Source: Burkholderia sp. IMCC1007 (lineage in GTDB: Bacteria; Pseudomonadota; Gammaproteobacteria; Burkholderiales; Burkholderiaceae). Taken from it: a DNA stretch of 64,000 nucleotides. Each line of letters begins with the position of its first letter. Positions within the stretch are counted from its first letter, which is position 1. Below are positions 1 to 7,674 of this stretch, in pieces. A program made the position numbers and the translations under genes. The notes beneath the pieces are model-generated. The model was not told where the DNA came from, did no database searches, and was given only the letters and a program-made list of their open reading frames with translations. The stretch lies in the NCBI RefSeq assembly GCF_027257875.1, contig NZ_JAPVQY010000002.1:226684-290683 (forward strand), in the 5' to 3' direction.

Positions 1-106
1 GATGCGTCAACTCGACCATCGCAAAACCGGTCGGCTCGCCCGAATCGCCGCGGATCGGGTGACTGGTGACCACGCACAGGATAGGTTTGATGCGGGTGCT
101 GTTCAT
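1..106 (-). CDS. DJ-1/PfpI-type glutamine amidotransferase-like protein, N-terminal fragment
   Basis: The start codon is ATG at 106-104 and the reading frame runs off the left edge, so only about 35 residues are visible. They begin MNSTRIKPILCVVTSH and continue with a PIRGDSGEPTGF segment. This beta-strand plus 'T..G.ptG....E...P' pattern is typical of the start of type-1 glutamine amidotransferase-like (DJ-1/PfpI, Hsp31-type) proteins, many of which are glyoxalases or chaperones. The ATG overlaps the TGA of the upstream alcohol dehydrogenase by ATGA, so the two are very probably translationally coupled. The catalytic cysteine lies outside the window, so activity cannot be judged. Confidence 0.6.
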   Translation of the reverse strand, partial: MNSTRIKPILCVVTSHPIRGDSGEPTGFAMVELTH

Positions 107-1167
107 GCTTGCTGTCCTGAGGTTTCGAGTGAAGTCATGTCAATGACGAAACGATATTTCACGTCGCTTTTCAACATGCGCTCATAGGCTTCGTTGATCT
201 TCTGGATAGGGATGATCTCGACGTCCGAGACGATGCCGTGCTCGCCGCAGAAATCGAGCATTTGCTGGGTATCGCGCAGGCCACCGATGAACGACCCCGA
301 GATCGCCTTGCGGCCACGCACCACCGATCCGGCATTCACCGGGGTGCTGAGTGGCCCCATGTAGCCGACTAGTACCAGCACGCCTTCCAACGCAAGGGTC
401 GGCATATAAGGATTGACGTCGTGATCATAAGGGACCGTGTCAATGACCACGTCGAATCGGCCGGTAACGGCCTTCATCTGTTCGGGGTCGTTCGACAGCA
501 CCACATGATCGGCACCGAGGCGGACCGCATCGTCTTCCTTGCCCGCCGAACGGGTGAACAGCGTGACATCGGCACCAAGCGCCTTGGCCAGTTTCAAGGC
601 CATGTGACCGAGCCCGCCGAGCCCAATGACCGCGACCTTGCTCTCCGCCCCAACATTCCAATGGAGCAGCGGCGACCATGTTGTGATGCCGGCGCAAAGG
701 AGCGGTGCCGCGCCTGCTGGATCAAGGCCGTCGGGGAGAGACAGTACGAACTTGTCGCGCACGACAATCACGTCCGAGTAGCCGCCATACGTGATGCTGC
801 CGTCCTGCCGATCGACGCTGTTGTAACTGAACGTGGAACCCTCGACGCAGTCTTGCTCCCATCCCTTCAGACAAGGTTGGCAGTGCTGACAGGAATCGAC
901 CATGCAACCGACGCCGACCATCTCGCCCACCTTGAAGCGAGTCACGTTCTCGCCGACCTGGCGCACGCGTCCTATGATCTCGTGGCCAGGCACGATCGGA
1001 TAGGTGGTAAAGCCGCCGTGGTTGCGTGCCATGTGCAGATCGGTATGACAGACGCCGCAAAAGAGGATATCGATCACCACATCGTCTGACCGCGGAGCTC
1101 GCCGCTTGAAGTCGAGATGCTGGAGCGGATCGTTGGCCGAATAAGCTGCGAATCCTGTTGCGTTCAT
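103..1167 (-). CDS. Zinc-dependent NAD(P)-type alcohol dehydrogenase (YahK/cinnamyl-alcohol-dehydrogenase group)
   Basis: This 354-residue protein is a full-length medium-chain zinc alcohol dehydrogenase. It shows the catalytic-zinc motif GVCHTDLH near residue 39, GHEIIGRV with the conserved His-Glu near 63, and a structural-zinc cysteine cluster (CQHCQPC...C) near 95-108. A Rossmann GLGGLGHMALK motif follows near 182. The family reduces aldehydes with NADPH in the cytoplasm; the substrate here is unknown. It is followed, with a 4-bp overlap, by a DJ-1/PfpI-like gene, which suggests an aldehyde or glyoxal detoxification pair. The start at 1167 (MNATGFAAYSAN) fits the usual N-terminus of the family. 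Confidence 0.9.
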   Translation of the reverse strand: MNATGFAAYSANDPLQHLDFKRRAPRSDDVVIDILFCGVCHTDLHMARNHGGFTTYPIVPGHEIIGRVRQVGENVTRFKVGEMVGVGCMVDSCQHCQPCLKGWEQDCVEGSTFSYNSVDRQDGSITYGGYSDVIVVRDKFVLSLPDGLDPAGAAPLLCAGITTWSPLLHWNVGAESKVAVIGLGGLGHMALKLAKALGADVTLFTRSAGKEDDAVRLGADHVVLSNDPEQMKAVTGRFDVVIDTVPYDHDVNPYMPTLALEGVLVLVGYMGPLSTPVNAGSVVRGRKAISGSFIGGLRDTQQMLDFCGEHGIVSDVEIIPIQKINEAYERMLKSDVKYRFVIDMTSLETSGQQA

Positions 1168-1271
1168 GAAGTGTGGTCCTCGTCGCGCGTCGCGCGACCA
1201 CGGTAGAAAGATGGCTCGATCAGGTCATACGCGGTGACATGACCAGTCGTGATACACCCGACGTCCCAGAC

Positions 1272-1571
1272 TCAGGCAATGCCGGGAGCGAACAGGGCCT
1301 CCCAGTTCGTGAAGGGGCCAAGGGGGATGACGTCCCAGCCGATCAGACCGGCCTTGGCCAGCGGAAACTCAGCAAGCGCAATTCTTGCGGCCTCGACAGA
1401 CTCGGCTTCCGCGATGATGGCGACACCGGGACGGTCCTGTCGAAAATAGATGTCGCGGATGATGCCCCCTTTGTACATCTGCCACGCATGGCGGGCTTCG
1501 TCCTGCATGTGTGGCTGGTATTTCTCGAGGCTGGCGCCCGGCTGGGGGACATCGAGGCAAAGCAGTTTCAT
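1272..1571 (-). CDS. Small muconolactone-isomerase/YciI-like dimeric alpha-beta barrel protein
   Basis: This 99-residue protein begins MKLLCLDVPQPG and has two beta-alpha-beta units: residues about 20-45 contain HMQDEARHAWQMYKGGIIR, and residues about 50-75 contain PGVAIIAEAESVEAARIAL. That is the ferredoxin-like fold of muconolactone-isomerase and YciI-type proteins. No catalytic residues can be assigned with confidence. It lies between the alcohol dehydrogenase and the flavodoxin on the same strand, 31 bp downstream of the flavodoxin stop, so it is probably co-transcribed with the flavodoxin. Relatives are sometimes labelled 'superoxide dismutase' in databases without support in the sequence. 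Confidence 0.75.
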   Translation of the reverse strand: MKLLCLDVPQPGASLEKYQPHMQDEARHAWQMYKGGIIRDIYFRQDRPGVAIIAEAESVEAARIALAEFPLAKAGLIGWDVIPLGPFTNWEALFAPGIA

Positions 1572-1602
1572 CGTTGGTTTTCCTTAAGCGATGCAGAACG
1601 GT

Positions 1603-2169
1603 TCAGGCGGGTTGGAGGCGGCCGGCTATCGTCGCCACGCGGCGACCGAGGTACTGGGCTGTCATGAGGTCGCTTGCCGGCGGCGCTACATCGGGTGCCT
1701 GATCCACGTTCGCATGGGTCATGACACCCAGCCAGCTGCCCAGCCGGTTCAGATCGTCAGCGCTGGCGGTGCTGCTGTTGTTGCCGGGCATGAGGTCGAG
1801 GCCAACCCAGATCATCCCGTGCTGTGCGGCGAACAGCGCCATCGATACCAGCGAGTTCAGCTTGTCGCCGTGCTGCGCACCGGAGTTCGTGAACCCTGCG
1901 GCGATCTTGTTGCGCCATTTCAGTGCGGTCCATGCAGCCTTCGTGGAATCCTCGAAGAACTGCTTGAGCCGGGCGCTGATCATGCCGTTGTAGGTCGGCG
2001 AACCGAAGATAATCGCGTGGCTCGCTTCGAGCGTTGCCCAATCGACGCCATCAGCGACTGCAAACAGCTTCACCTCGGCCCCATGGATCTGCCGAACTCC
2101 TTCCGCGACGGCCTCTGCCACGCGCGCGGTGTGGCCGTAGCCACTGTCATGCACGATTGAAATCAACAC
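1603..2169 (-). CDS. Flavodoxin-family (WrbA-like) NAD(P)H:quinone oxidoreductase-type protein
   Basis: The protein starts VLISIVHDSGYGHTARVAEAV, a flavodoxin FMN-phosphate loop (SGYGHT), followed by IIFGSPTYNGMISARLKQFFE, the WrbA-type 'GSPTY.G' FMN loop, near residues 65-85. A third FMN loop (FTNSGAQHGD) follows near residue 105. WrbA-like enzymes carry out two-electron quinone reduction in the cytosol. I chose the GTG start at 2169 (188 residues) because the in-frame ATG at 2313 adds 48 residues with no flavodoxin character and overlaps an operator-like inverted repeat at 2293-2313. The gene is divergent from the LysR gene at 2352 and is its likely target. Confidence 0.8.
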   Translation of the reverse strand: MLISIVHDSGYGHTARVAEAVAEGVRQIHGAEVKLFAVADGVDWATLEASHAIIFGSPTYNGMISARLKQFFEDSTKAAWTALKWRNKIAAGFTNSGAQHGDKLNSLVSMALFAAQHGMIWVGLDLMPGNNSSTASADDLNRLGSWLGVMTHANVDQAPDVAPPASDLMTAQYLGRRVATIAGRLQPA

Positions 2170-2292
2170 CGGTGTTTGTCCTTGCCTTGAAGGTTTGCGC
2201 GTCTCGAGAGTCGGTTGAATGGGCAGCGCGTCACAAGCGCACCCGAAAATCTCGTTGCTGGTTGAACACTTTAAAGTAGAATTTTGAGAAGC

Positions 2293-2313
2293 ATGGGTGG
2301 AAATAATTCCCAT
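2293..2313. promoter_or_regulatory. LysR-type inverted repeat in the flavodoxin/lysR divergent region
   Basis: An ATGGG half-site and its complement CCCAT flank an 11-bp AT-rich centre, the T-N11-A geometry of LysR boxes. It lies between the divergent flavodoxin and lysR genes, 39-59 bp upstream of the lysR GTG. Assignment to the adjacent regulator is inference from position. Confidence 0.45.
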
Positions 2314-2351
2314 CTGTGCTTCCTTAATTTCTACAATCGCGGAGCAGATCT

Positions 2352-3257
2352 GTGCGTGACCGATTCGATGGCGTGCAATTGTTTGTGGAGGTCGTCGAAG
2401 CAGGCGGCTTTGCGAAAGCCGGTGAACGGCTTTCGCTGACGCGCTCGGCGGTCGGAAAGGCTATCGCGCGTCTCGAGGAGCGGCTCGGGGTGCAGTTGTT
2501 TCAGCGCACAACCAGGAATCAGTGTCTGACCGAGGACGGACAGCAATATTACGAGCGCTGCCTTCGAGCAATCGAAGAGATGCGCGCTGCGGAAACCATG
2601 CTGGAAAACGGCCGCCGGGAAGTGGTCGGGAAGTTGCGCGTCACGCTCCCCACGCTGTTCGGCCGCTACTGTGTCGCCCCGATCCTGCGATCGTACGCGC
2701 GAGCGCATCCGAAGCTCGAACTGGAATTGAACTTCAGCGATCGTCAGGTCGACGTGATCGCCGAGGGTTTCGATCTCGCGGTGCGCAACGGCGTGGCGGG
2801 TACCGGCACCACGCTGCGAGCACGCCTGCTGGTCAACCAGCGCAAGGTACTGTGTGCATCGCCTGCCTATCTCGCAACGAGAGGCGAGCCGCACACGCTG
2901 GCCGATCTTGCGAAACACGACCTGCTCCCCTACTGGCGCAACGAGCACGGTTTGCTCTGGCAGCTTCCTGACGCGACCGATACGCTTGTCGATTTTCAGC
3001 CCACTTCGCGCTTGCGTTTCGACGATCTCGAGGCAATCGCCGATGCCGCTGTCGACGGCATGGGCCTGGCCTGGATTCCCTACTGGCTGATTCGCGACCG
3101 GATGCGACGTGGCGAACTGGTCGAGATCTGGGGACATCGGCCGACGGCCGTCGTCGAGGGCTACGCCGTTTGGCCGGCAGCGCAGTATCTTCCGCTGCGC
3201 TGCCGTCTGGCTATCGATGTCCTCGCCTCGGAACTGCCGAAACGCGTCGAGGCGTGA
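2352..3257 (+). CDS. LysR-family transcriptional regulator
   Basis: This 301-residue regulator has an N-terminal winged HTH (about residues 3-62: FVEVVEAGGFAKAGERL, then AVGKAIARLEERLGVQLFQR) and a LysR substrate-binding domain from about residue 90 to 295. The start is GTG at 2352 (RDRFDGVQLF), which places the HTH at the usual distance from the N-terminus. It is divergent from the flavodoxin and precedes a group of small monooxygenase-like genes on the plus strand. Control of the flavodoxin/alcohol-dehydrogenase side, the ABM genes or both is plausible from the layout. The ligand is not predictable. Confidence 0.92.
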   Translation: MRDRFDGVQLFVEVVEAGGFAKAGERLSLTRSAVGKAIARLEERLGVQLFQRTTRNQCLTEDGQQYYERCLRAIEEMRAAETMLENGRREVVGKLRVTLPTLFGRYCVAPILRSYARAHPKLELELNFSDRQVDVIAEGFDLAVRNGVAGTGTTLRARLLVNQRKVLCASPAYLATRGEPHTLADLAKHDLLPYWRNEHGLLWQLPDATDTLVDFQPTSRLRFDDLEAIADAAVDGMGLAWIPYWLIRDRMRRGELVEIWGHRPTAVVEGYAVWPAAQYLPLRCRLAIDVLASELPKRVEA

Positions 3258-3327
3258 TCGCACAGTCCCGCTCGAACACGCCATCCGAAAACTTCGCCCT
3301 CCATCAACCAAACCAGCGAGACCTCAT

Positions 3328-3750
3328 ATGCCTGAACGTCGCATTCGGTTGAGAACATGGCTGCTTGCCGCAGCCACGCTCTGCAGCCCCGGAACGAACG
3401 TGCTGCATGCCCAGGAACCGGACAAGACCGTAGTGCGCATCGCCGAACTAGTGATCGATCCGGCACAACTGGAGACCTACAAAGCGATCGTCAAGGAAGA
3501 GATGGACGACTCCGTCCGGCTCGAACCCGGCGTGCTCGCCATCTACTCGGTCGCCGTCAAGGACAAGCCGAACCATCTGCGTTTCTTCGAGATCTATGCC
3601 AGCGACGAAGCCTATCGGGCGCATATCGAAGCTCCGCACTTCAAGAAATATGTCGCACTCACACAGCGGATGATCCAGTCGCGCACGCTGATCGAGACGA
3701 CGCCCGTACAGCTCAGCGCCAAAGCGCGGCAACCGAAGGCGGTTGATTGA
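3328..3750 (+). CDS. Exported ABM-domain protein (putative quinol monooxygenase)
   Basis: From the ATG at 3328 the protein has 140 residues. It starts with a Sec signal peptide (MPERRIRLRTWLLAAATL, cleavage after VLHAQ near residue 29). An antibiotic-biosynthesis-monooxygenase-type dimeric barrel follows: RIAELVIDPAQLETYKAIVKE, EPGVLAIYSV, LRFFEIYASDEAYRAHIEAPHFKKY. YgiN-like members oxidise quinols without a cofactor, but an exported copy is unusual and its role is not known. The longer in-frame reading from 3109 overlaps lysR and lacks a signal peptide, so I rejected it. The DUF1330 gene follows 25 bp downstream. Confidence 0.8.
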   Translation: MPERRIRLRTWLLAAATLCSPGTNVLHAQEPDKTVVRIAELVIDPAQLETYKAIVKEEMDDSVRLEPGVLAIYSVAVKDKPNHLRFFEIYASDEAYRAHIEAPHFKKYVALTQRMIQSRTLIETTPVQLSAKARQPKAVD

Positions 3751-3775
3751 CCCTGCTCACGACGGAGTTCCCTGC

Positions 3776-4186
3776 ATGAAACGGAAACACACCTTGCTTG
3801 CCGCAATCGGCGCGACCGCTACATTGACCATGAGTGTGTTGGCCGCGCATGCTCAAACGCCAACTTCCGAATCCCCACTCACGCATGGCAAAACGCCGGC
3901 GTACTACATCGCCGACTTCGAACTCACCGATCCGGAAGGCATTAAGCCATACCGCGATCAGGTGGATGCAACATTCAAACGCTACAGCGGACGTTACATC
4001 GTGCGTGCGGGCCATGTGGATGGGCTGGAGGGCAATCCGCCGAACCATCGTCTGATCATCATCGAGTTCGACAGCCTCGACCTGGCCCGCGCGTGGTACA
4101 ACTCGCCCGAGTACGCCCGAATCCGCCCGTTCCGCCAGCGCTCCGGCCACACGAATGCGTACATCGTCGAAGGACTGCCGCAGTAG
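3776..4186 (+). CDS. Exported DUF1330 family protein
   Basis: This 136-residue protein has a clear signal peptide (MKRKHTLLAAIGATATLT, cleavage after AAHAQ near residue 26). The DUF1330 core follows: YYIADFELTDPEGIKPYRDQV, GRYIVRAGHVDGLEGNPPNHR, then IIEFDSLDLARAWYNSPEYARIRPFR. DUF1330 proteins have the same dimeric ferredoxin-like fold as ABM proteins and no established reaction. The neighbouring gene 25 bp upstream is also an exported member of that fold class, so the two probably form an operon and may act together in the periplasm. Confidence 0.8.
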   Translation: MKRKHTLLAAIGATATLTMSVLAAHAQTPTSESPLTHGKTPAYYIADFELTDPEGIKPYRDQVDATFKRYSGRYIVRAGHVDGLEGNPPNHRLIIIEFDSLDLARAWYNSPEYARIRPFRQRSGHTNAYIVEGLPQ

Positions 4187-4259
4187 CTGATGATGTGTCG
4201 GGCATTCGCTCGTTCAAACCCTGGTTCGAAACGATGCTATGCAACAAGCGCGTTCGAAT

Positions 4260-4278
4260 GGTGCCAGAAACTGGCACC
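4260..4278. repeat. Inverted repeat GGTGCCAG-AAA-CTGGCACC
   Basis: A perfect 8-bp inverted repeat with a 3-base centre lies 75-93 bp upstream of the cytoplasmic ABM gene at 4353. It has no T-run, so an operator is more likely than a terminator. The nearest candidate regulators are the LysR protein (2352) and the WYL protein (5676). Confidence 0.4.
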
Positions 4279-4352
4279 ACCCCTGCATAGAATGGCTCCG
4301 CGAACAAAGGGCAGCGAACCGCGCTCCCCTATTACCGCGAAGGATCTGCGCC

Positions 4353-4721
4353 ATGCCTCGATTCGAACCGCCCAACCCCATTTATCCGGTAGCCCGCCAG
4401 GCAGATATCGACACCGGCCCCATCGCTATGGACAATCCCCTGACGATGGGGCCGGAAGACGAGGCCGCGTTGCTTGCGGCATGGGCCGCCGATTCGCTGT
4501 CCATGAAGCGCCAACCGGACTTCATCTTGACGCAGTTGCATCACGCGATCGGCGAGAACCCGACCTACCTCAACCGTGCCGTCCTTGATCGCGTGGCCGC
4601 ACGGCGCAATGCCTTCAGAACGCCCGAGTTCCAGGACGGGCTCAAGGCACACCCGGCATCCGTCGTGGCCCGGCCACCCTGCTTCGCCAAGGTCGCGGTT
4701 CCGGACCTGTGCACGGCTTGA
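4353..4721 (+). CDS. Antibiotic-biosynthesis-monooxygenase (ABM) family protein
   Basis: This 122-residue cytoplasmic protein follows the ABM pattern. A helix with EDEAALLAAWAADSLSMKRQPDFILTQLH is followed by NPTYLNRAVLDRVAARRNAF, TPEFQDGLKAHPASVVARP and a KVAVPDLCTA tail. The family is a cofactor-light dimeric barrel that oxygenates or binds quinoid compounds. The ATG at 4353 has AAGGA about 10 bp upstream. It ends 19 bp before the medium-chain reductase at 4741 and is probably its operon partner. Confidence 0.75.
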   Translation: MPRFEPPNPIYPVARQADIDTGPIAMDNPLTMGPEDEAALLAAWAADSLSMKRQPDFILTQLHHAIGENPTYLNRAVLDRVAARRNAFRTPEFQDGLKAHPASVVARPPCFAKVAVPDLCTA

Positions 4722-4740
4722 CGCTGAGGTAGCAACACAC

Positions 4741-5673
4741 ATGAAACGCATTCAATACAGCCGCTATGGCGGCCCGGAGTTCATGCGCGTGGAGGATTTC
4801 CAATTGGCTGCGCCGGGCAAAGGCGAAGTGGCCGTGCAGGTCAAGTTTGCCGCCATCAATCCGATCGACTGGAAGTTACGCAATGGACAGATGAAGATTG
4901 TTACCGGCGAGGCTTTTCCCCGCGCGATGGGCATGGATTTTTCGGGGACGGTCATCGGCGTCGGTGCCGGTGTGACGCGCCACAAAGCAGGCGACGCGGT
5001 ATTCGGTCTCGCCCGCTTCAAGGAAAGCGGCGCGCTTGGGGAAGCAGTCGTGACGAAGGATGACTTTCTAGCGACGAAGCCCGAGAACATTTCGTTCGAG
5101 GCCGCGGCGTGCCTCGGCACCCCCGGTGTCACGGCATGGAACGGGCTGATCGACAAAGCGAAACTGCGAACCGGCCAGCACGTCTTCATCAATGGCTGTG
5201 CCGGAGCGGTCGGTGAAGCGGCCGTGCAGATCGCCCAACTTTTCGGTGCCGTCGTCTCCGGCAGCTGTAGTGCCCGAGACATGGAGCGAGCAACATCACT
5301 GGGTGTACAGCACATCTACGATTACCGGACGAGCGATCTATCGAAAATCACTACACGCTTCGATGTGGTTTACGATACCGCGACCACCATGACGGTATCG
5401 GACGGCCTGGCCATGCTGTGCCGCGGCGGCGTGTTCCTGGATCTTGACCCAGGCCCGGCCAAGCTTATTCGGGCGATTTTCGATCGACGGCTCAAGCCCA
5501 TCATCGGTTCGCCGCGGGCGGAGCTTCTGGAAAAGCTGGCGAGCGCCGCTCGGGAAAACAGATTCAAAATTCCCATTGGAGAAATCGTTTCCCTGAACGG
5601 TGCCATCCAGCTGATTACCGAGCTGGAAAGAGGCCGTAAGCTCGGCGGCAAAGGCGTCGTGGCGATGGAGTAA
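4741..5673 (+). CDS. NADP-dependent medium-chain oxidoreductase (quinone-oxidoreductase type, zinc-free)
   Basis: This 310-residue MDR protein has an N-terminal GroES-like part (MKRIQYSRYGGPEFMRVEDF, then VKFAAINPIDWKLRNG) and a Rossmann part beginning HVFINGCAGAVGEAAVQIAQLFGA near residue 143. No zinc-binding cysteine/histidine set is visible, as expected for the quinone-reductase branch. The likely reaction is NADPH-dependent reduction of an enone or quinone in the cytosol. It follows the ABM gene by 19 bp and is followed 2 bp later by a WYL regulator, which suggests a co-transcribed unit. Confidence 0.85.
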   Translation: MKRIQYSRYGGPEFMRVEDFQLAAPGKGEVAVQVKFAAINPIDWKLRNGQMKIVTGEAFPRAMGMDFSGTVIGVGAGVTRHKAGDAVFGLARFKESGALGEAVVTKDDFLATKPENISFEAAACLGTPGVTAWNGLIDKAKLRTGQHVFINGCAGAVGEAAVQIAQLFGAVVSGSCSARDMERATSLGVQHIYDYRTSDLSKITTRFDVVYDTATTMTVSDGLAMLCRGGVFLDLDPGPAKLIRAIFDRRLKPIIGSPRAELLEKLASAARENRFKIPIGEIVSLNGAIQLITELERGRKLGGKGVVAME

Positions 5674-5675
5674 GC

Positions 5676-6380
5676 ATGGCCAGAAGTCATCGACTGTTCG
5701 ATCTGATGCAAGCGCTTCGACGACACCGAAGAACAGTGTCGGGAAAAGCGCTTGCGCTGGAACTCGGCGTGTCGCTACGCACCATCCGTCGCGACGTCGC
5801 AACGCTGCAAGACATGGGCGCCGATATCGATGGAGAGCCGGGTGTCGGCTACATCTTGCGACCAGGATTCCTTCTGCCACCACTCTCGTTCACTGCGGAT
5901 GAAATCCAGGCGCTAGTCATCGGAGCGCAGTGGGTCAGCCACCAAACGGACGACGCACTTGCCCTTGCCGTGACGAATGCATTGGCCAAGATCGACGCTG
6001 TTTTGCCCCCTGACATGCGAACGGCACTCCAGGACGATACGGTCTACGTGGGTCACCCGCTGAAGACCCAAGCGGCACTCGACTTGAGCGACATCCGCCG
6101 GGCGCTTCGCGAACAGCGCAAGTTGCGTATCACCCTGTCGATCGAACATGCACCCACTGACGAACAAGTTGTCTGGCCGATCATGTTGGGTTTGATCGAC
6201 GGCAAGCGGTTTATCGCCGCCTGGTGCGAGCTGGATAGCCGATTCCGAGTGATCGGTATGGATGACATTGCTACCGCGGACGTTCTCGCCGAACGCTACA
6301 CTCGCAACCGCCGGCAGCTAGTCAAGGAATGGCGCACCCAGGAGATGTGTCCATGCAATAGCCAAGGCACCGTTTGCTAA
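5676..6380 (+). CDS. YafY-type HTH/WYL-domain transcriptional regulator
   Basis: This 234-residue protein has an N-terminal HTH (residues about 5-60: LFDLMQALRRHRRTVSGKALA, VSLRTIRRDVATLQDMGADI) and a C-terminal WYL-like domain (residues about 135-215, VWPIMLGLIDGKRFIAAWCEL). WYL regulators sense small ligands and often repress neighbouring detoxification genes. The start lies 2 bp after the MDR stop, so it is the last gene of that operon and may autoregulate it. It is somewhat short for the family but shows no internal break. Confidence 0.88.
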   Translation: MARSHRLFDLMQALRRHRRTVSGKALALELGVSLRTIRRDVATLQDMGADIDGEPGVGYILRPGFLLPPLSFTADEIQALVIGAQWVSHQTDDALALAVTNALAKIDAVLPPDMRTALQDDTVYVGHPLKTQAALDLSDIRRALREQRKLRITLSIEHAPTDEQVVWPIMLGLIDGKRFIAAWCELDSRFRVIGMDDIATADVLAERYTRNRRQLVKEWRTQEMCPCNSQGTVC

Positions 6381-6438
6381 CGAGTTGGATTGGGTCCAGT
6401 CGGACTGCCGGAACCGGTGAGATACGCCTGCAATATCG

Positions 6439-7533
6439 TTAGGGATGCAGATACTTGTCGAAGAACGCGCTCAGATCCGCAAAGTGCGCCTTGGTCTCCG
6501 GTGCATCGGGAGAAAGGAGATACTGATAGTGAGACAAGCCTTCGAAAACGATCAGATCTGCCGTCACGCCGGAATCTCGCATCTTGCGATGAACTCTCAA
6601 GGTGTTGCTTAGAAACAGATCACGAGACCCAGTCGTGAGTATCGCAGGAGGGAAACCGTGAAAATCACCATAAACGGGGGAAAGCATCGGATCCTTTGGA
6701 TCGTGCCCGTTCGCATACAGCGTCGCCGCATCACCAAGCCATCCGCTGTAACTGACAAGCACATTGTCGATACCTCTATTAGTAAAGTACGTGTCGCCAG
6801 TCTCGGTGAGATCGGACCACGGCGTGCCCGGTGCGATGGCCCCGGGAACAGGCAGTCCTTCCGCTTTGGCGCGGAGGACCAAAGCCAGCGTCAAGGCGCC
6901 GCCGGCTGAATCGCCAAATACCGCGATTCTGTTGGGATCCGTGCCTTTTATGACTTCCTTATAAACCGCAACCGCATCGTCCAAGGCTGCCGGATAGGGA
7001 TGGTCAGGTGGCATGCGGTAATCGATCGCCAACACTCTGGCGTGTACGAAGCCAGCCATCAGAATGGCCTCGTACAGCCCTGCTCTACCGGGATTCAATA
7101 CGTAGCCGCCTCCGTGGAGATTGAGAAAAAGTCTGTTCTCATTGCGTTCCGACACAATGTTTGGCAAGACTTTAAAAACGTTGACCCCTGCGATCTTTTC
7201 CGGCTGAACTGTCACACCCATCTTCAAGATTAGATCAGCCAGGCGTTTGTCAGTTGCGTCTGCCAACCTGCCAACCCAGCGTTTCCATTCCGCCCGTGTC
7301 TTCGGATGATCGTCCCAAAATGGAGGTGGCCCCGCCGCGATTATCGTTTGAATTTCCGGGCTGACCGTAGTCGGAACAGGGATCACGCGATTAGCTCGAT
7401 TCAGCCCACTCTCGTAGGCGTTCGCGGAACCCAGCATCAACAAGGTCAGGGCAAACAGGAGCAGAAAGCGACCACCTTGCGCCACGGGTTTTCTCCTTTC
7501 AACCTGCTGAATCAGGGAACTGAAGCTCGCCAC
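6439..7533 (-). CDS. Exported alpha/beta hydrolase (hormone-sensitive-lipase/acetyl-esterase type)
   Basis: This 364-residue protein has an N-terminal hydrophobic segment (GRFLLLFALTLLMLGSANA, residues 21-39), so it is probably exported. The oxyanion-hole HGGG motif is at 140-143 and the nucleophile elbow GDSAGG at 207-212. The late TGSRDLF (Asp) and GLSHYQY (His) motifs complete a Ser-Asp-His triad. The family hydrolyses short-chain esters. The start is GTG at 7533 with AGGAG about 8 bp upstream; the nearer ATG is out of frame. It is convergent with the WYL operon and separated from the ALDH gene. Confidence 0.85.
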   Translation of the reverse strand: MASFSSLIQQVERRKPVAQGGRFLLLFALTLLMLGSANAYESGLNRANRVIPVPTTVSPEIQTIIAAGPPPFWDDHPKTRAEWKRWVGRLADATDKRLADLILKMGVTVQPEKIAGVNVFKVLPNIVSERNENRLFLNLHGGGYVLNPGRAGLYEAILMAGFVHARVLAIDYRMPPDHPYPAALDDAVAVYKEVIKGTDPNRIAVFGDSAGGALTLALVLRAKAEGLPVPGAIAPGTPWSDLTETGDTYFTNRGIDNVLVSYSGWLGDAATLYANGHDPKDPMLSPVYGDFHGFPPAILTTGSRDLFLSNTLRVHRKMRDSGVTADLIVFEGLSHYQYLLSPDAPETKAHFADLSAFFDKYLHP

Positions 7534-7674
7534 CGATGCATTCTCCTGGAATCCGAGAACCGCGCTTCATCAGCTCGCGCCCCGTTTTTTGCAACACATT
7601 GCACCGCTAAGGCGCCGCTTGCCCTGGCTGTCGGCAGCCCCCGACAGCGATAGCCACGGCGCCGCGACAGACAA

